A stretch of DNA of 64,000 nucleotides from Labrenzia sp. OB1. GTDB lineage: Bacteria > Pseudomonadota > Alphaproteobacteria > Rhizobiales > Stappiaceae. Within the stretch, counting starts at the first letter, position 1. Each line of letters starts with the position of its first letter. The notes below the pieces were generated by a model. It was not told the origin of the DNA. It saw nothing but the letters and a program-made list of their open reading frames with translations, and did no database searches. The translations under genes were made by a program, and so were the position numbers. The DNA is taken from assembly GCF_001624695.1 (NCBI RefSeq), contig NZ_JSEP01000004.1, forward strand, positions 1 through 64,000. The letters are read 5' to 3'. Of this stretch, positions 44,157 to 52,835 are shown in pieces.

Positions 44157-45398
44157 TCAGGGGCTGTCTTCAAGCACCCGGACTTCGGGAATAAAGGTGA
44201 CGAACCTGGTGCCGGAGGTGGCAAGATCCGCGTTCTGCTTTCTGATTTCCTCCGCGATGTTCCACGGCAGTATGATCAGATAGTCCGGCCGCCGGTCTTT
44301 CAGCGCCTCCGGCGGCAGGACCGGAATGTGACTGCCCGGCAGGAACTTTCCCTGTTTTGCCGGTGCCCCGTCGCAGACGAAGGGCAGCAGATCAGGTCTG
44401 ACGCCCGCAAAGTTCAAAAGCGTGTTGCCTTTTGCGGCCGCTCCGTAACCGGCCACGGTCCTGCCGTCCCGTTTGGCGTCCAGCAGAAAACCCAGGAACT
44501 GGTTTTTCACCCGTTCCGCGCGCTGCTGGAAAGAGGCGTAGAATTCCGGTGTTTCAATGCCCCGCCGCCGTTCTTCCGACAGCACGTTCGCAACCGCGCT
44601 GCTTTCCGCATGCGGGGCGTCCTCGAGGCAGCCATAGACCCTCAGGCTGCCGCCATGTGTCGGCAACTCTTCGACATCGAAGACCCTGAGGCCCGCGGCG
44701 GCAAAGATGCGGGAAACGGTTCCAAGGGCAAGATAGGAAAAATGCTCGTGATAGACCGTGTCGAACTGGCAGAATTCCACCAGACGCATGAGATGCGGAA
44801 ATTCCAGTGTCACAACGCCGGAAGGTTTCAACAACTGGGCGAGGCCGCGGGTGAAATCGTTGATATCCGGAACATGGGCATAGACATTGTTGCCGATGAC
44901 TAGGTCGGCCTGCTTTCCGCTGGCTGCGAGCTCTTTGGCCAGCGCCGCACCGAAGAATTCACGCTTCACCGGAACGCTGAGAGCTTCCGCCGCCGCGGCA
45001 GTGGAATCTGTCGGCTCGATGCCGAGACAGGGGATGCCGGCCGCGACGAAATTCTTCAGCAGGTAGCCGTCGTTCGAAGCGGTCTCAACCACTAAGCTGT
45101 TGTCGTCAAGGCCCAGCCGCGCGGTGATCTTGCGGCAATAGTCGGCCGCATGCGCCAGCCAGCTTTTCGAGGTTGACGAGAAATAGGCATAGTCCTTGTC
45201 GAACAGGCTGCCGGCGTCGGTATAGTCCTGTGTCTGCACCAGAAAACATCCGTCGCAGACCATCAGGCGCAGCGGATAGGTCAGTTCCGGTGCCGAGAGA
45301 TCCTCTTCCGCAAGATAGGCGTTCGACGGCGGTGCATAGCCGAGGTCGAGGAATTGCCGGGTCAGGTCGCGTCCGCAATGACGGCAGGTCTGGCTCAT
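44157..45398 (-). CDS. Sugar C-methyltransferase (NovU/TylCIII type)
   Basis: 413 residues, three-domain architecture of sugar C-methyltransferases. It has an N-terminal zinc-binding domain (Methyltransf_13-like, CRHCGRDL plus VCDGCFLVQ, four Cys), a SAM-binding core (VVETASNDGYLLK, LGIEPTDS, VIGNNVYAHVPD) with the YHEHFSYL motif, and a C-terminal domain with VAGYGAAAKGNTLLN. Homologues add a methyl branch at C3 of a 4-keto-6-deoxy sugar (TylCIII) or at C5 (NovU). Its ATG overlaps the 3,5-epimerase stop by one base (TAATG), so they are coupled. The presence of this gene means the sugar is probably branched. Confidence 0.88.
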   Translation of the reverse strand: MSQTCRHCGRDLTRQFLDLGYAPPSNAYLAEEDLSAPELTYPLRLMVCDGCFLVQTQDYTDAGSLFDKDYAYFSSTSKSWLAHAADYCRKITARLGLDDNSLVVETASNDGYLLKNFVAAGIPCLGIEPTDSTAAAAEALSVPVKREFFGAALAKELAASGKQADLVIGNNVYAHVPDINDFTRGLAQLLKPSGVVTLEFPHLMRLVEFCQFDTVYHEHFSYLALGTVSRIFAAAGLRVFDVEELPTHGGSLRVYGCLEDAPHAESSAVANVLSEERRRGIETPEFYASFQQRAERVKNQFLGFLLDAKRDGRTVAGYGAAAKGNTLLNFAGVRPDLLPFVCDGAPAKQGKFLPGSHIPVLPPEALKDRRPDYLIILPWNIAEEIRKQNADLATSGTRFVTFIPEVRVLEDSP

Positions 45399-45940
45399 TA
45401 AATCGGGTCCACATTCTTCAGGGGCGGCAGGGTTCGGTCACGTTCGGAAAGCGTGCCGATTTCCAGAGGCCAGGCGATGGCGACGTCCGGATCTGCGTGA
45501 TGCAATCCGCCTTCATGTTCGGGGCTGTAGCTGTCGGAGTGAAAATAAAGCAGCTCCGCATCCGGCGTCAGCGTCTGGAAGCCATGCGCGAACCCGGCGG
45601 GGATGTAGATCATCTCTCCGCCATTGGCCGTGAGCGTCACCGAGGCCCATTGCCCGAAGGTCTCCGATCCCCTGCGAAGATCGACGATCACGTCGAAGAC
45701 AGTGCCGCGCATGCATTTCACCAGCTTGGCGTCCGCTTTCGGCGGCCGCTGAAAATGCATGCCGCGCAGGGTGCCTTTTTCCGCGCTATAGGACACGTTG
45801 AACTGGGACCAGGCCTCGGACAGGCCGAGCTGGCGGAACTCATCGCGGCAGAACAATCGCGCGAAAAACCCCCGGCTGTCGCCCCTGCGCTCCAGGTCGA
45901 CGCGATAAGCGCCGTCAAGGGTAAGCGGCGTGAACTTCAT
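45398..45940 (-). CDS. Sugar nucleotide 3,5-epimerase (RmlC-like)
   Basis: 180 residues. Cupin enzyme of the dTDP-4-dehydrorhamnose 3,5-epimerase family: RGDSRGFFARLF, GTLRGMHFQRPP with the catalytic-site His, and MIYIPAGFAHGFQTL. In this cluster the substrate is more likely CDP-4-keto-6-deoxyglucose, with C3, C5 or both epimerised. ATG overlaps the rfbG-like stop by 4 bases. Confidence 0.88.
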   Translation of the reverse strand: MKFTPLTLDGAYRVDLERRGDSRGFFARLFCRDEFRQLGLSEAWSQFNVSYSAEKGTLRGMHFQRPPKADAKLVKCMRGTVFDVIVDLRRGSETFGQWASVTLTANGGEMIYIPAGFAHGFQTLTPDAELLYFHSDSYSPEHEGGLHHADPDVAIAWPLEIGTLSERDRTLPPLKNVDPI

Positions 45941-46989
45941 CTGTCGGCCTCGAACGCGGCGATCTGGTCGCGGGTAACCTGAAGCGGATCGGCGCCTTCG
46001 GCGACCTGGCGGTACCAGGTGACTGTTTTTTCAATCGCGTCCGCGAACCGCCAGACAGGTGCCCAGCCGAGGTCGCAGCGCGCCTTGTCGATCGACAGCG
46101 ACAGGCGTCCGGCCTCGTGGACGGCACCGGTTTCCGACGCGTCGGTCCAGTCTCCGGGCCAGTGCTTCAGGATGGTATCGGCCAGGTCCCGGACCGAAAA
46201 GACATCGGCCGGTTCGGGGCCGAAATTATAGCCGCTCTGGAACCGCGCATCCGCCGCCAAGTGCACGCGCTCGGCCAGCGTGAGATAGCCTTCAAGGGGA
46301 TCGAGAACATGCTGCCAGGGACGGATTGAGGCGGGATTGCGGATTTCCGCCGGCTTTCCGGCTTGCAAGGATCGGATGATATCCGGAACCAGACGATCCT
46401 CCGCCCAGTCTCCGCCACCGATGACATTGCCAGCCCGGGCCGTCGCGATCTTCAAACCAGCGCCGCCGAAGGACCGGCGCCAGCTCGCGGACACGAGTTC
46501 GGCGGCCGCCTTGGAGGCCGAATAGGGATCGTAACCGCCCAGAGGGTCGTTCTCCCGGTAGGCATACGCCCATTCGTGATTTTCGTAGACTTTGTCGGTG
46601 GTCACGACGATGGCCGTCACCTGCCGGTCAAGCCTGTGCAGCGCGTCCAGAAGATGGACGGTGCCCATGACATTGGTCGCCCAGTTGCCGACTGGGTCCT
46701 TGTAGGAGCGCCGGACCAGGGATTGGGCGGCAAGATGGAGAACGATGTCCGGGGCAATCGTGGCGACTTCCTTCCGCAACGCATCCGCATCGCGGATGTC
46801 GAGAAGGGTGCTTCTCATCCGGGTGTCAAGTTTCAGATCGGCGTAAAGGCTGCTTTCTCCTTCCGGGGGAAGCGCGATGCCGGAAACCTCGGCGCCCCGT
46901 CCGACCAGCAGTTCGCTCAGCCAGGCTCCCTTGAAACCCGTATGCCCGGTCAGGAGAACTTTTCTGTCTTGCCAGAAGCTCATCGCCAT
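45937..46989 (-). CDS. rfbG: CDP-glucose 4,6-dehydratase
   Basis: 350 residues. Extended SDR converting CDP-glucose to CDP-4-keto-6-deoxyglucose. NAD motif TGHTGFKGAWL (~14-24), HLAAQSLVRRSY, VVTTDKVYENHEW and catalytic YSASK inside DPYSASKAA, all typical of RfbG. Directly follows the cytidylyltransferase gene with no gap. No 3-dehydratase (RfbH) gene is present, so the pathway does not go on to a 3,6-dideoxy sugar. Confidence 0.93.
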   Translation of the reverse strand: MAMSFWQDRKVLLTGHTGFKGAWLSELLVGRGAEVSGIALPPEGESSLYADLKLDTRMRSTLLDIRDADALRKEVATIAPDIVLHLAAQSLVRRSYKDPVGNWATNVMGTVHLLDALHRLDRQVTAIVVTTDKVYENHEWAYAYRENDPLGGYDPYSASKAAAELVSASWRRSFGGAGLKIATARAGNVIGGGDWAEDRLVPDIIRSLQAGKPAEIRNPASIRPWQHVLDPLEGYLTLAERVHLAADARFQSGYNFGPEPADVFSVRDLADTILKHWPGDWTDASETGAVHEAGRLSLSIDKARCDLGWAPVWRFADAIEKTVTWYRQVAEGADPLQVTRDQIAAFEADR

Positions 46990-47754
46990 CTACCAGATCT
47001 TCCAGGGCGCTGTTCCAGACTGCCACAGCTTTTCAAGCTGGTTCTTGTCCCTGAGCGTGTCCATGGCGGCCCAGTAGCCGTCGTGACGGAAGACGCCCAG
47101 TTGGCCGTCTTTCGCAAGACTTTCCAGAGGGCTCGCCTCCCAGGGGGTGTCGTCGTCGTCGATACGGGAGAGAACGGTAGGCTCGCAGACGAAATAGCCA
47201 CCATTGATCCACTGGCCGTCGCCAAGGGGCTTTTCAAGAAAGTTGACCACACGGCCATCCGATATTTCCAGAGATCCGTAGCGTCCCGGCGGCTGAATGG
47301 CGGTCACGGTCGCCTCAAGGCCGCTGGTCTTGTGTTGCGCGACCAGCCGGTCGACCCGGATATCGGCGACGCCGTCCCCGTAGGTGAGGCAGAACGTGTC
47401 ATCGATATAATCCGCCACCCGCTTGATGCGCCCGCCCGTCATCGTGCTTTCGCCGGTATCGACCAGCGTGACCTTCCAGGGTTCCGCCTGACGGCGATGC
47501 ACTTCCATGCGGTTCTCGTCCATGTGGAAGGTGACGTCCGACATATGCAGGAAGTAGTTGGCGAAATACTCCTTGATCACATAGCCCTTGTAGCCGCAGC
47601 AGATGACGAATTCGGTGATCCCGTTGGCCGCGTAGATCTTCATGATGTGCCAGAGAATGGGCCGTCCGCCGATCTCGATCATGGGTTTGGGTTTGAGATG
47701 CGATTCTTCGCTGATGCGGGTTCCCAATCCACCGGCCAGAATAACTGCTTTCAT
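46990..47754 (-). CDS. rfbF: Glucose-1-phosphate cytidylyltransferase
   Basis: 254 residues. Makes CDP-glucose from glucose-1-phosphate and CTP. Nucleotidyltransferase motif [13 protein letters not shown] (6-18), [16 protein letters not shown], and the C-terminal [16 protein letters not shown], all characteristic of RfbF. Commits glucose-1-phosphate to the CDP-sugar pathway encoded by the genes just downstream. Confidence 0.94.
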   Translation of the reverse strand: MKAVILAGGLGTRISEESHLKPKPMIEIGGRPILWHIMKIYAANGITEFVICCGYKGYVIKEYFANYFLHMSDVTFHMDENRMEVHRRQAEPWKVTLVDTGESTMTGGRIKRVADYIDDTFCLTYGDGVADIRVDRLVAQHKTSGLEATVTAIQPPGRYGSLEISDGRVVNFLEKPLGDGQWINGGYFVCEPTVLSRIDDDDTPWEASPLESLAKDGQLGVFRHDGYWAAMDTLRDKNQLEKLWQSGTAPWKIW

Positions 47755-47851
47755 TTTTATACACCGTCAAAGGACTGAAATAAGCACGCCGGCCCGGTTA
47801 TTGTTTGCGACGTATCTATCAAGGTCGGTACCGGCTGCAAACAGGTTTGGC

Positions 47852-48730
47852 TTACTTTCTGAGTCTCATGGCTTTCAGAAAATGATCTTCCAGATCGTAG
47901 CGGGTCTTTATCCTCGAGTCGCGCCAGAGCCTCCGGAACAGTTTTATCCGGGTGCGCAGCGAAATGTCCGGCAGCTTGTGGACGACCTTGTAGCAGCCAA
48001 TCGTGTAGTTCAGCCGCTGCTGCAGTTTGCCAAGGAAGGTTTTCGCGCCGTATTTTTCGAACGATCCCGAGCCCTCGACAAAGATGAACTCGGCATCCTC
48101 GGCCCAGACAGCCAGATCGCGCATCACGAATTCCGCAACCACATAGGATGCGACGCACCAGGCATGCGGATATTCGCTCCAGCGCCGGATGAGTATATCC
48201 GCGCCGCCCTCGGCACGGCAGAGCCCGTAGCACCATTCCGAAGGATAGGCGAGGCTGCGCGGCACAACACCTCCAGCGAGTGACTCGGTATATCCGAAAA
48301 TGATCGGGTCGGGCCGCAAAACGCGTTCGACGTCGCCATTGACCCTTCTGACGGTCGGAGCGGCGAGCAGCTTGTCCGGATTGTCATCCAGCGCTTTCAC
48401 CAGCTCGGACAGGAAGTTCGCGCTCGACAGGTCATCGCAGGCGCGCAGGCAGAAATAATCCGCGTGCTCCTTGCCGTATTTCATGCAGAAAATGAAATTC
48501 TCCACCGCGGAAAGATGCTCGTCCTGCGTCAGCACCTCGAAGCGGGGATCCTTTTCGCAATAGGCCCGCGCAATCTCCGCGGTTCCGTCCGTCGACTTGT
48601 TATCGACGATGATTGCCCGGAAGTCCGTGAAGTCCTGATTGGCGATGCAATCGAGGCTTTCCCGCATGGTTTTTTCGCCATTGTAGATGGGAAACAGGAC
48701 TAGGACTTTGGGTTTGCTCAACGGTTCCAT
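47852..48730 (-). CDS. Glycosyltransferase family 2
   Basis: 292 residues. GT-A fold: VLFPIYNGEKTMRESL at the start, IIVDNKSTDGT, and the nucleotide/metal site around LRACDDLSS. No signal peptide; C-terminal region basic and probably membrane-associated. First gene of the minus-strand sugar cluster, 97 bases before rfbF; probably transfers a residue of the cell-surface glycan. The donor sugar is unknown. Confidence 0.85.
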   Translation of the reverse strand: MEPLSKPKVLVLFPIYNGEKTMRESLDCIANQDFTDFRAIIVDNKSTDGTAEIARAYCEKDPRFEVLTQDEHLSAVENFIFCMKYGKEHADYFCLRACDDLSSANFLSELVKALDDNPDKLLAAPTVRRVNGDVERVLRPDPIIFGYTESLAGGVVPRSLAYPSEWCYGLCRAEGGADILIRRWSEYPHAWCVASYVVAEFVMRDLAVWAEDAEFIFVEGSGSFEKYGAKTFLGKLQQRLNYTIGCYKVVHKLPDISLRTRIKLFRRLWRDSRIKTRYDLEDHFLKAMRLRK

Positions 48731-48996
48731 CCGTAATTCGTCGTCTGGCGATACAGCCGCAGCGATCCCGATTCAGGAAAAGCGTGCTGTTAATTAGACT
48801 CGCTGACTGGTGCGGTCAACGAAACGCGAAATAGCGCGGCCGAGCTGACCCGGCTTCCCGCTTGAAAATTGGACAGGTCCTGCGCTTTCCGATAAGGCAC
48901 CACCGGGTCGGCCGCCGCGATGAGATACTCGAGTTAAAGTGTTCCGGATTTGCAGCCGCGGTCCGGCAGGCGCGGCCAGATGGTAGCACGGAAAGC

Positions 48997-49737
48997 ATGG
49001 ACGAATATCAGCTCAGGAATTTTCTCAAGTTCGCACCCGCGCGGCTGGGGCTGACGCCCAGGAAACACCTCTTCATCCATATTCCCAAAAATGGCGGGAT
49101 GGCCATTCGCGAAGCTCCCCAGCTCCAGGGAAAACTGGTACTCGCCAACCGCAGGCGCCTCAAAAGCAAGGCCTATGCGGATGGGCTCAAAAGCCACATG
49201 GAGCAAAAAGGCACTAACCCCGGATATGAACACGCCAGGTTGAGGGATGTTGACCTTTCGGTCCGCAAGGCCACAAAACCTTTCGCGATCGTGCGTAATC
49301 CATGGTCTCGCACGGTCTCAAGGTTCAAGTTCGCGCTGCAGACACGGGAATATTCCGGTGTGGCGCCGGACTTCTCGAAAGCGGAATTCGAAAAATTTCT
49401 GGAGGAGCGTCACCAATGGGGCGCTGAGCCGTATTTCTGGCACCGTGCGGTCGGAGGTTGGTATCCGCAGGAGGACTATGTGCTGGACGAGCACAATGAA
49501 GTTGCCGTTGATGTCCTGCGCCAGGAGCGGCTCGGCGTGGAACTGAAAGACTATTTGAACTTCGAAAGTGAGCTGGAAAGACGCAATATCAGCAAGGCCT
49601 CCCACGCGGACTACCGGGATATCTATACCCCCCGGACGATCCGCATCGTCGCCGACTGGTATGCAGTGGACATCGAGCGCTTTGGGTTCGATTTTGACAC
49701 AGCGGCGTCAAAAAACACATATTTTCCGGCGACTTGA
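48997..49737 (+). CDS. Sulfotransferase family protein
   Basis: 246 residues from the ATG at 48997 (GGAAAGC just upstream; the open frame to 48862 has no ribosome site). PAPS-binding pattern: 5'-phosphosulfate loop LFIHIPKNGGMAI (~24-36) and 3'-phosphate motif IVRNPWSRTVSRFKFA. Related to the Sulfotransfer_2-type carbohydrate sulfotransferases. Next to glycosyltransferases it probably sulfates a surface polysaccharide, a common marine trait. Divergent from the GT2 gene and co-directional with the next two genes. Confidence 0.82.
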   Translation: MDEYQLRNFLKFAPARLGLTPRKHLFIHIPKNGGMAIREAPQLQGKLVLANRRRLKSKAYADGLKSHMEQKGTNPGYEHARLRDVDLSVRKATKPFAIVRNPWSRTVSRFKFALQTREYSGVAPDFSKAEFEKFLEERHQWGAEPYFWHRAVGGWYPQEDYVLDEHNEVAVDVLRQERLGVELKDYLNFESELERRNISKASHADYRDIYTPRTIRIVADWYAVDIERFGFDFDTAASKNTYFPAT

Positions 49738-49761
49738 AACCAAGGTGAAGGCAGAGCGATA

Positions 49762-50916
49762 TTGGGTGAGATCAGCGATCGGTTGAGGGAAGCATTCGGC
49801 ACGCAAATCGCGGACAGTTTGAAGCTGCCTGCGGATGGCGTGATTGCCGTGGTTCTTGCCTACAATGAAGCGCTCCGGTTTCCGTATTTCCTGGAGCACC
49901 ATCGCGCGTTGGGCGTTCGCCATTTCATCGTCATCGACAACAACTCTGCGGACGGGACGGGCGCTTTGCTGGCGGATCAGCCCGATGTCAGCGTCATTCT
50001 CACCGAAAAGCCCTACAAGGACCACAAGTCCGAGTGGCGGCAATTGCTCTGCGACCGGTACCTTGAGGATCGTTGGGTTCTCTTTCCCGATGTGGACGAG
50101 CTTTTCGTCTATCCCGGATGGCCGGATCTTCCGGTCGAAAGTCTCGCGGCCTATCTGGATGAAGGCGGGTTCCGGGCGCTGTTCTGCCCGATGGTGGACA
50201 TGTATCCGCAAGGCCCGTTGAAGGAACTTGCCTACCGGCCGGGCGAGAGTTTCCTGAAAACATGCTCCTGGTTCGATGCAGAGGGCTACCGCTACAATCC
50301 GCTGAAGGGCAGTCATGCCAAGCGTTACAAGACGCCCGAAAGACATGTTTTCGGTGGCACACGCGAGCGGCTGTTTCATCAGGCCGCCAAACGGCCGCAG
50401 AGCTTTTTCGACAAGCTGCTGCTGTCGACGCTCTTCTCGCTTCGTGCCACCGCGCCTGGAGGCCGAGCCGGCAGGAAGCTCGACCACCTGCTGTTCAAGC
50501 CGGTCAAGAACGCCCTCCCGAGCCCTGCGGCCGTACAGAGCAAGATCCCTCTGCTCAAATGGGAGACAGGCTACAGGTTTTCCGGCGGTGTCCACGGCAT
50601 CGACAGGCAGGTCGCGGTTGCCCCCGATTGGGGCGCCCTGTTGCATTTCAAATATCTCGACGACTTCGAAAGCAAGGTTTTTGAAGCTCTTGAGCGCAAG
50701 CAGCACACCGACAATGCCGGGCATTATCTCGACTACAATGTCCAGATGAGCAGATTGCTCACTGAAGGGCTGCATTATTCCGGCAGTACCTTGTTTTCCG
50801 GCGTTCAATCGCTTATCGACTGTGGCCTGATGCGGGAGAGCAGCGGCTTCCGGCGCTGGTTGTCTGAAAATTCAACCGGTGCCGATCAGAACAGCGCAAT
50901 GCATAAGCATGTGTGA
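49762..50916 (+). CDS. Glycosyltransferase family 2-like protein (DUF-type, GT92-like)
   Basis: 384 residues from a TTG at 49762. N-terminal GT-A-like half: VIAVVLAYNEALRFPYFLEHH, IVIDNNSADGT, and the DxD-like VLFPDVDELFVYP. The pattern YNE..R...FLEHH..LGV is typical of Glyco_tranf_2_4/GT92-like proteins. The C-terminal half is unassigned. 24 bases after the sulfotransferase gene, so likely one operon. Donor and acceptor unknown. Confidence 0.82.
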   Translation: MGEISDRLREAFGTQIADSLKLPADGVIAVVLAYNEALRFPYFLEHHRALGVRHFIVIDNNSADGTGALLADQPDVSVILTEKPYKDHKSEWRQLLCDRYLEDRWVLFPDVDELFVYPGWPDLPVESLAAYLDEGGFRALFCPMVDMYPQGPLKELAYRPGESFLKTCSWFDAEGYRYNPLKGSHAKRYKTPERHVFGGTRERLFHQAAKRPQSFFDKLLLSTLFSLRATAPGGRAGRKLDHLLFKPVKNALPSPAAVQSKIPLLKWETGYRFSGGVHGIDRQVAVAPDWGALLHFKYLDDFESKVFEALERKQHTDNAGHYLDYNVQMSRLLTEGLHYSGSTLFSGVQSLIDCGLMRESSGFRRWLSENSTGADQNSAMHKHV

Positions 50917-51035
50917 CGGTTCAGGTTCGACCTCAACCTCGGCATCGAAAATAAATCAGATCACGGCCGTAACATCGGAACGGGCAGCTCGGGCCAAATG
51001 CTCCAAAACGGCTTCTGAAACAGGAAACGACCCAC

Positions 51036-51734
51036 ATGCTCGGACACTTCGGACGCCGGCTTGCCTACAGGATCAGGCGGAAACTCGCGCCGAAAACGAT
51101 CAAGCTTCATGGCATCACGCTCACCGCGGACCTGCAGGACGTCCCCAAGGGTATTCGCAAGCAGCTCTACCAGAAGAACTACGAGAACCAGGAGTTTCTT
51201 CTTGTCCGTGAGGCCCTGATGCCGGCAGACCGGGTTCTGGAAGTCGGAGCGGGGATCGGCTTCATCGGCATTGCCTGTGCCCGGATTTGCGGTCAGGACA
51301 ACATCCTGTCCTACGAACCCAACCCGGCCATGAAGCCCGTCATCGAAAAGAACTATGCCCTCAACGGCATGCGGCCGAATTTGCGCAACAAGGTTCTGGC
51401 TACGGAGCCGGGCGAAGTCGAGTTCTTTTTTGACGAAGGGGTGCTTTCGTCCTCGTTGATCGACCGCAAGCATGGCGGCGCGACGCGGGTTGCCGCCGAC
51501 GCGATTTCCGAAGTGGTTGAAAGCCACAACCCTTCGGCTCTCGTTATGGATGTCGAAGGCGCGGAGATCGATCTGCTCAGAAACTGCAATCTGCGCAAGA
51601 TAAACAAGATCATCATAGAGATGCATCCCCATGTCGTAGGCGCTGACAAGATCGAGGATCTTTGCGGGTTTCTGGCCGAGGACGGCTTTTCGATCATAAG
51701 GCGCATCGGCAAGAGCTATTATTTTTCAAGGTGA
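51036..51734 (+). CDS. FkbM-family methyltransferase
   Basis: 232 residues. SAM-dependent methyltransferase core: VLEVGAGIGFIGIACAR (SAM site), ILSYEPNPAMKPVI, and the FkbM-type ALVMDVEGAEIDLLRN and INKIIIEMHP motifs. Such proteins usually O-methylate glycan sugars in surface-polysaccharide loci. 119 bases after the glycosyltransferase gene. Confidence 0.86.
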   Translation: MLGHFGRRLAYRIRRKLAPKTIKLHGITLTADLQDVPKGIRKQLYQKNYENQEFLLVREALMPADRVLEVGAGIGFIGIACARICGQDNILSYEPNPAMKPVIEKNYALNGMRPNLRNKVLATEPGEVEFFFDEGVLSSSLIDRKHGGATRVAADAISEVVESHNPSALVMDVEGAEIDLLRNCNLRKINKIIIEMHPHVVGADKIEDLCGFLAEDGFSIIRRIGKSYYFSR

Positions 51735-51747
51735 CGGACGTTGCCGG

Positions 51748-51764
51748 AAGACCGGATCGGTCTT
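51748..51764. terminator. Short hairpin between convergent genes
   Basis: AAGACCG-GAT-CGGTCTT is a perfect 7-bp stem with a 3-base loop in the 36 bases between the FkbM methyltransferase and the convergent GT4 gene. No T-run beyond the stem; weak candidate. Confidence 0.3.
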
Positions 51765-51770
51765 GAGCGC

Positions 51771-52835
51771 TCAGCGCAAGGCGTCCTGCTTGAATAAATT
51801 CAGGTATGCATCCACGATGGCGTCTTCAGAATAATTGCGTTCAAGAAAATCCCGCGCGTTCGCCGCAAGGTCGGTTCCAAGGGTTTCAGTCTCCAGAATT
51901 CCGAGAATGGAACCGGCCAGTCCCTCGGCATCCCCGCAAGGTGACAGCAGCCCCGTTTTTCCGTCTTTGATCAGCCAGCTCGGGCCGGGGGAGGCCGTTG
52001 CGACAACGGGCAGGCCCGCGTTCCAGCCTTCCAGGACGACGTTGCCGAGCGGCTCCGCGTCGGTCGGGCAGAGCAGGATGTCGGCGGCCTTCAGGAAGGG
52101 CGTGGGATCGCGTTGCCAGCCGAGGAAATGAACGCGTCTTTCGACACCTTCGGTTTTTGCCAGCGCTTTCATGTCGTCCATAAGGTCGCCGTCACCGATC
52201 AGCCACGCATGCACATGCTCCGGTAGGCGCGCCACTGCCTGGATGGCCAGATCGAAGCGCTTGCGCTCGACAAAGCGACCCAGGTGGATCAGCACGGTGG
52301 CGTCTTCCGGCGTGTTGTAATCCGCGCGGTTCACCGGTTGGAGATCTTCCGGCAGCGGATCGACGAAATTGCTGATCACATGCGCCCTGTCCGCAGCCCA
52401 GCCCATCTCGACGGCCTGGCGGATGATTTCCGGGGTGTTGCCGATCAGATCCTCGACATTGCCGTAGGTGTGAAAGCCGTCCGGCCAGTCGCCGAGACGC
52501 AGGAAGGTGCGCATCGAGGGGCCGGGTTTCGGCATCCATTTGCTTGCCGGGCTCATCCAGCCCAGCGTGGTGGTCGCGCCGAAGGCGCGGATCTGCCGGG
52601 AAATACCCCATCGGACGAAATGGCGCTTCAGATGTGAACGGCTGAACCTGAGTTCGCGGACATCGCAATGCCGCGCCAGCTCGTCCCGCCACGGCCGGTT
52701 CTTGCGAATGAAGGCGACCTGCTCAACTCCCCGCCGCGCAAGAGCCGCCGAAAGGCGCACGAAAAAGCGCTCCGCCCCTCCGTCGACACCAAGATGAATA
52801 TGTGCGAGTTTTCCAGGCTTGCCGTCAGTGGCCAT
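51771..52835 (-). CDS. Glycosyltransferase family 4
   Basis: 354 residues. GT-B fold: N-terminal LAHIHLGVDGGAERFFVRLS (acceptor side), C-terminal LIHLGRFVERKRFDLAIQAV and PTDAEPLGNVVLEGWNAGLPVVAT (the EGWxxGLPV-type nucleotide-sugar site). Cytoplasmic, probably adds a hexose during surface-glycan assembly. Its start overlaps the end of the upstream GT2 gene by 11 bases, so the two are coupled. Confidence 0.88.
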   Translation of the reverse strand: MATDGKPGKLAHIHLGVDGGAERFFVRLSAALARRGVEQVAFIRKNRPWRDELARHCDVRELRFSRSHLKRHFVRWGISRQIRAFGATTTLGWMSPASKWMPKPGPSMRTFLRLGDWPDGFHTYGNVEDLIGNTPEIIRQAVEMGWAADRAHVISNFVDPLPEDLQPVNRADYNTPEDATVLIHLGRFVERKRFDLAIQAVARLPEHVHAWLIGDGDLMDDMKALAKTEGVERRVHFLGWQRDPTPFLKAADILLCPTDAEPLGNVVLEGWNAGLPVVATASPGPSWLIKDGKTGLLSPCGDAEGLAGSILGILETETLGTDLAANARDFLERNYSEDAIVDAYLNLFKQDALR

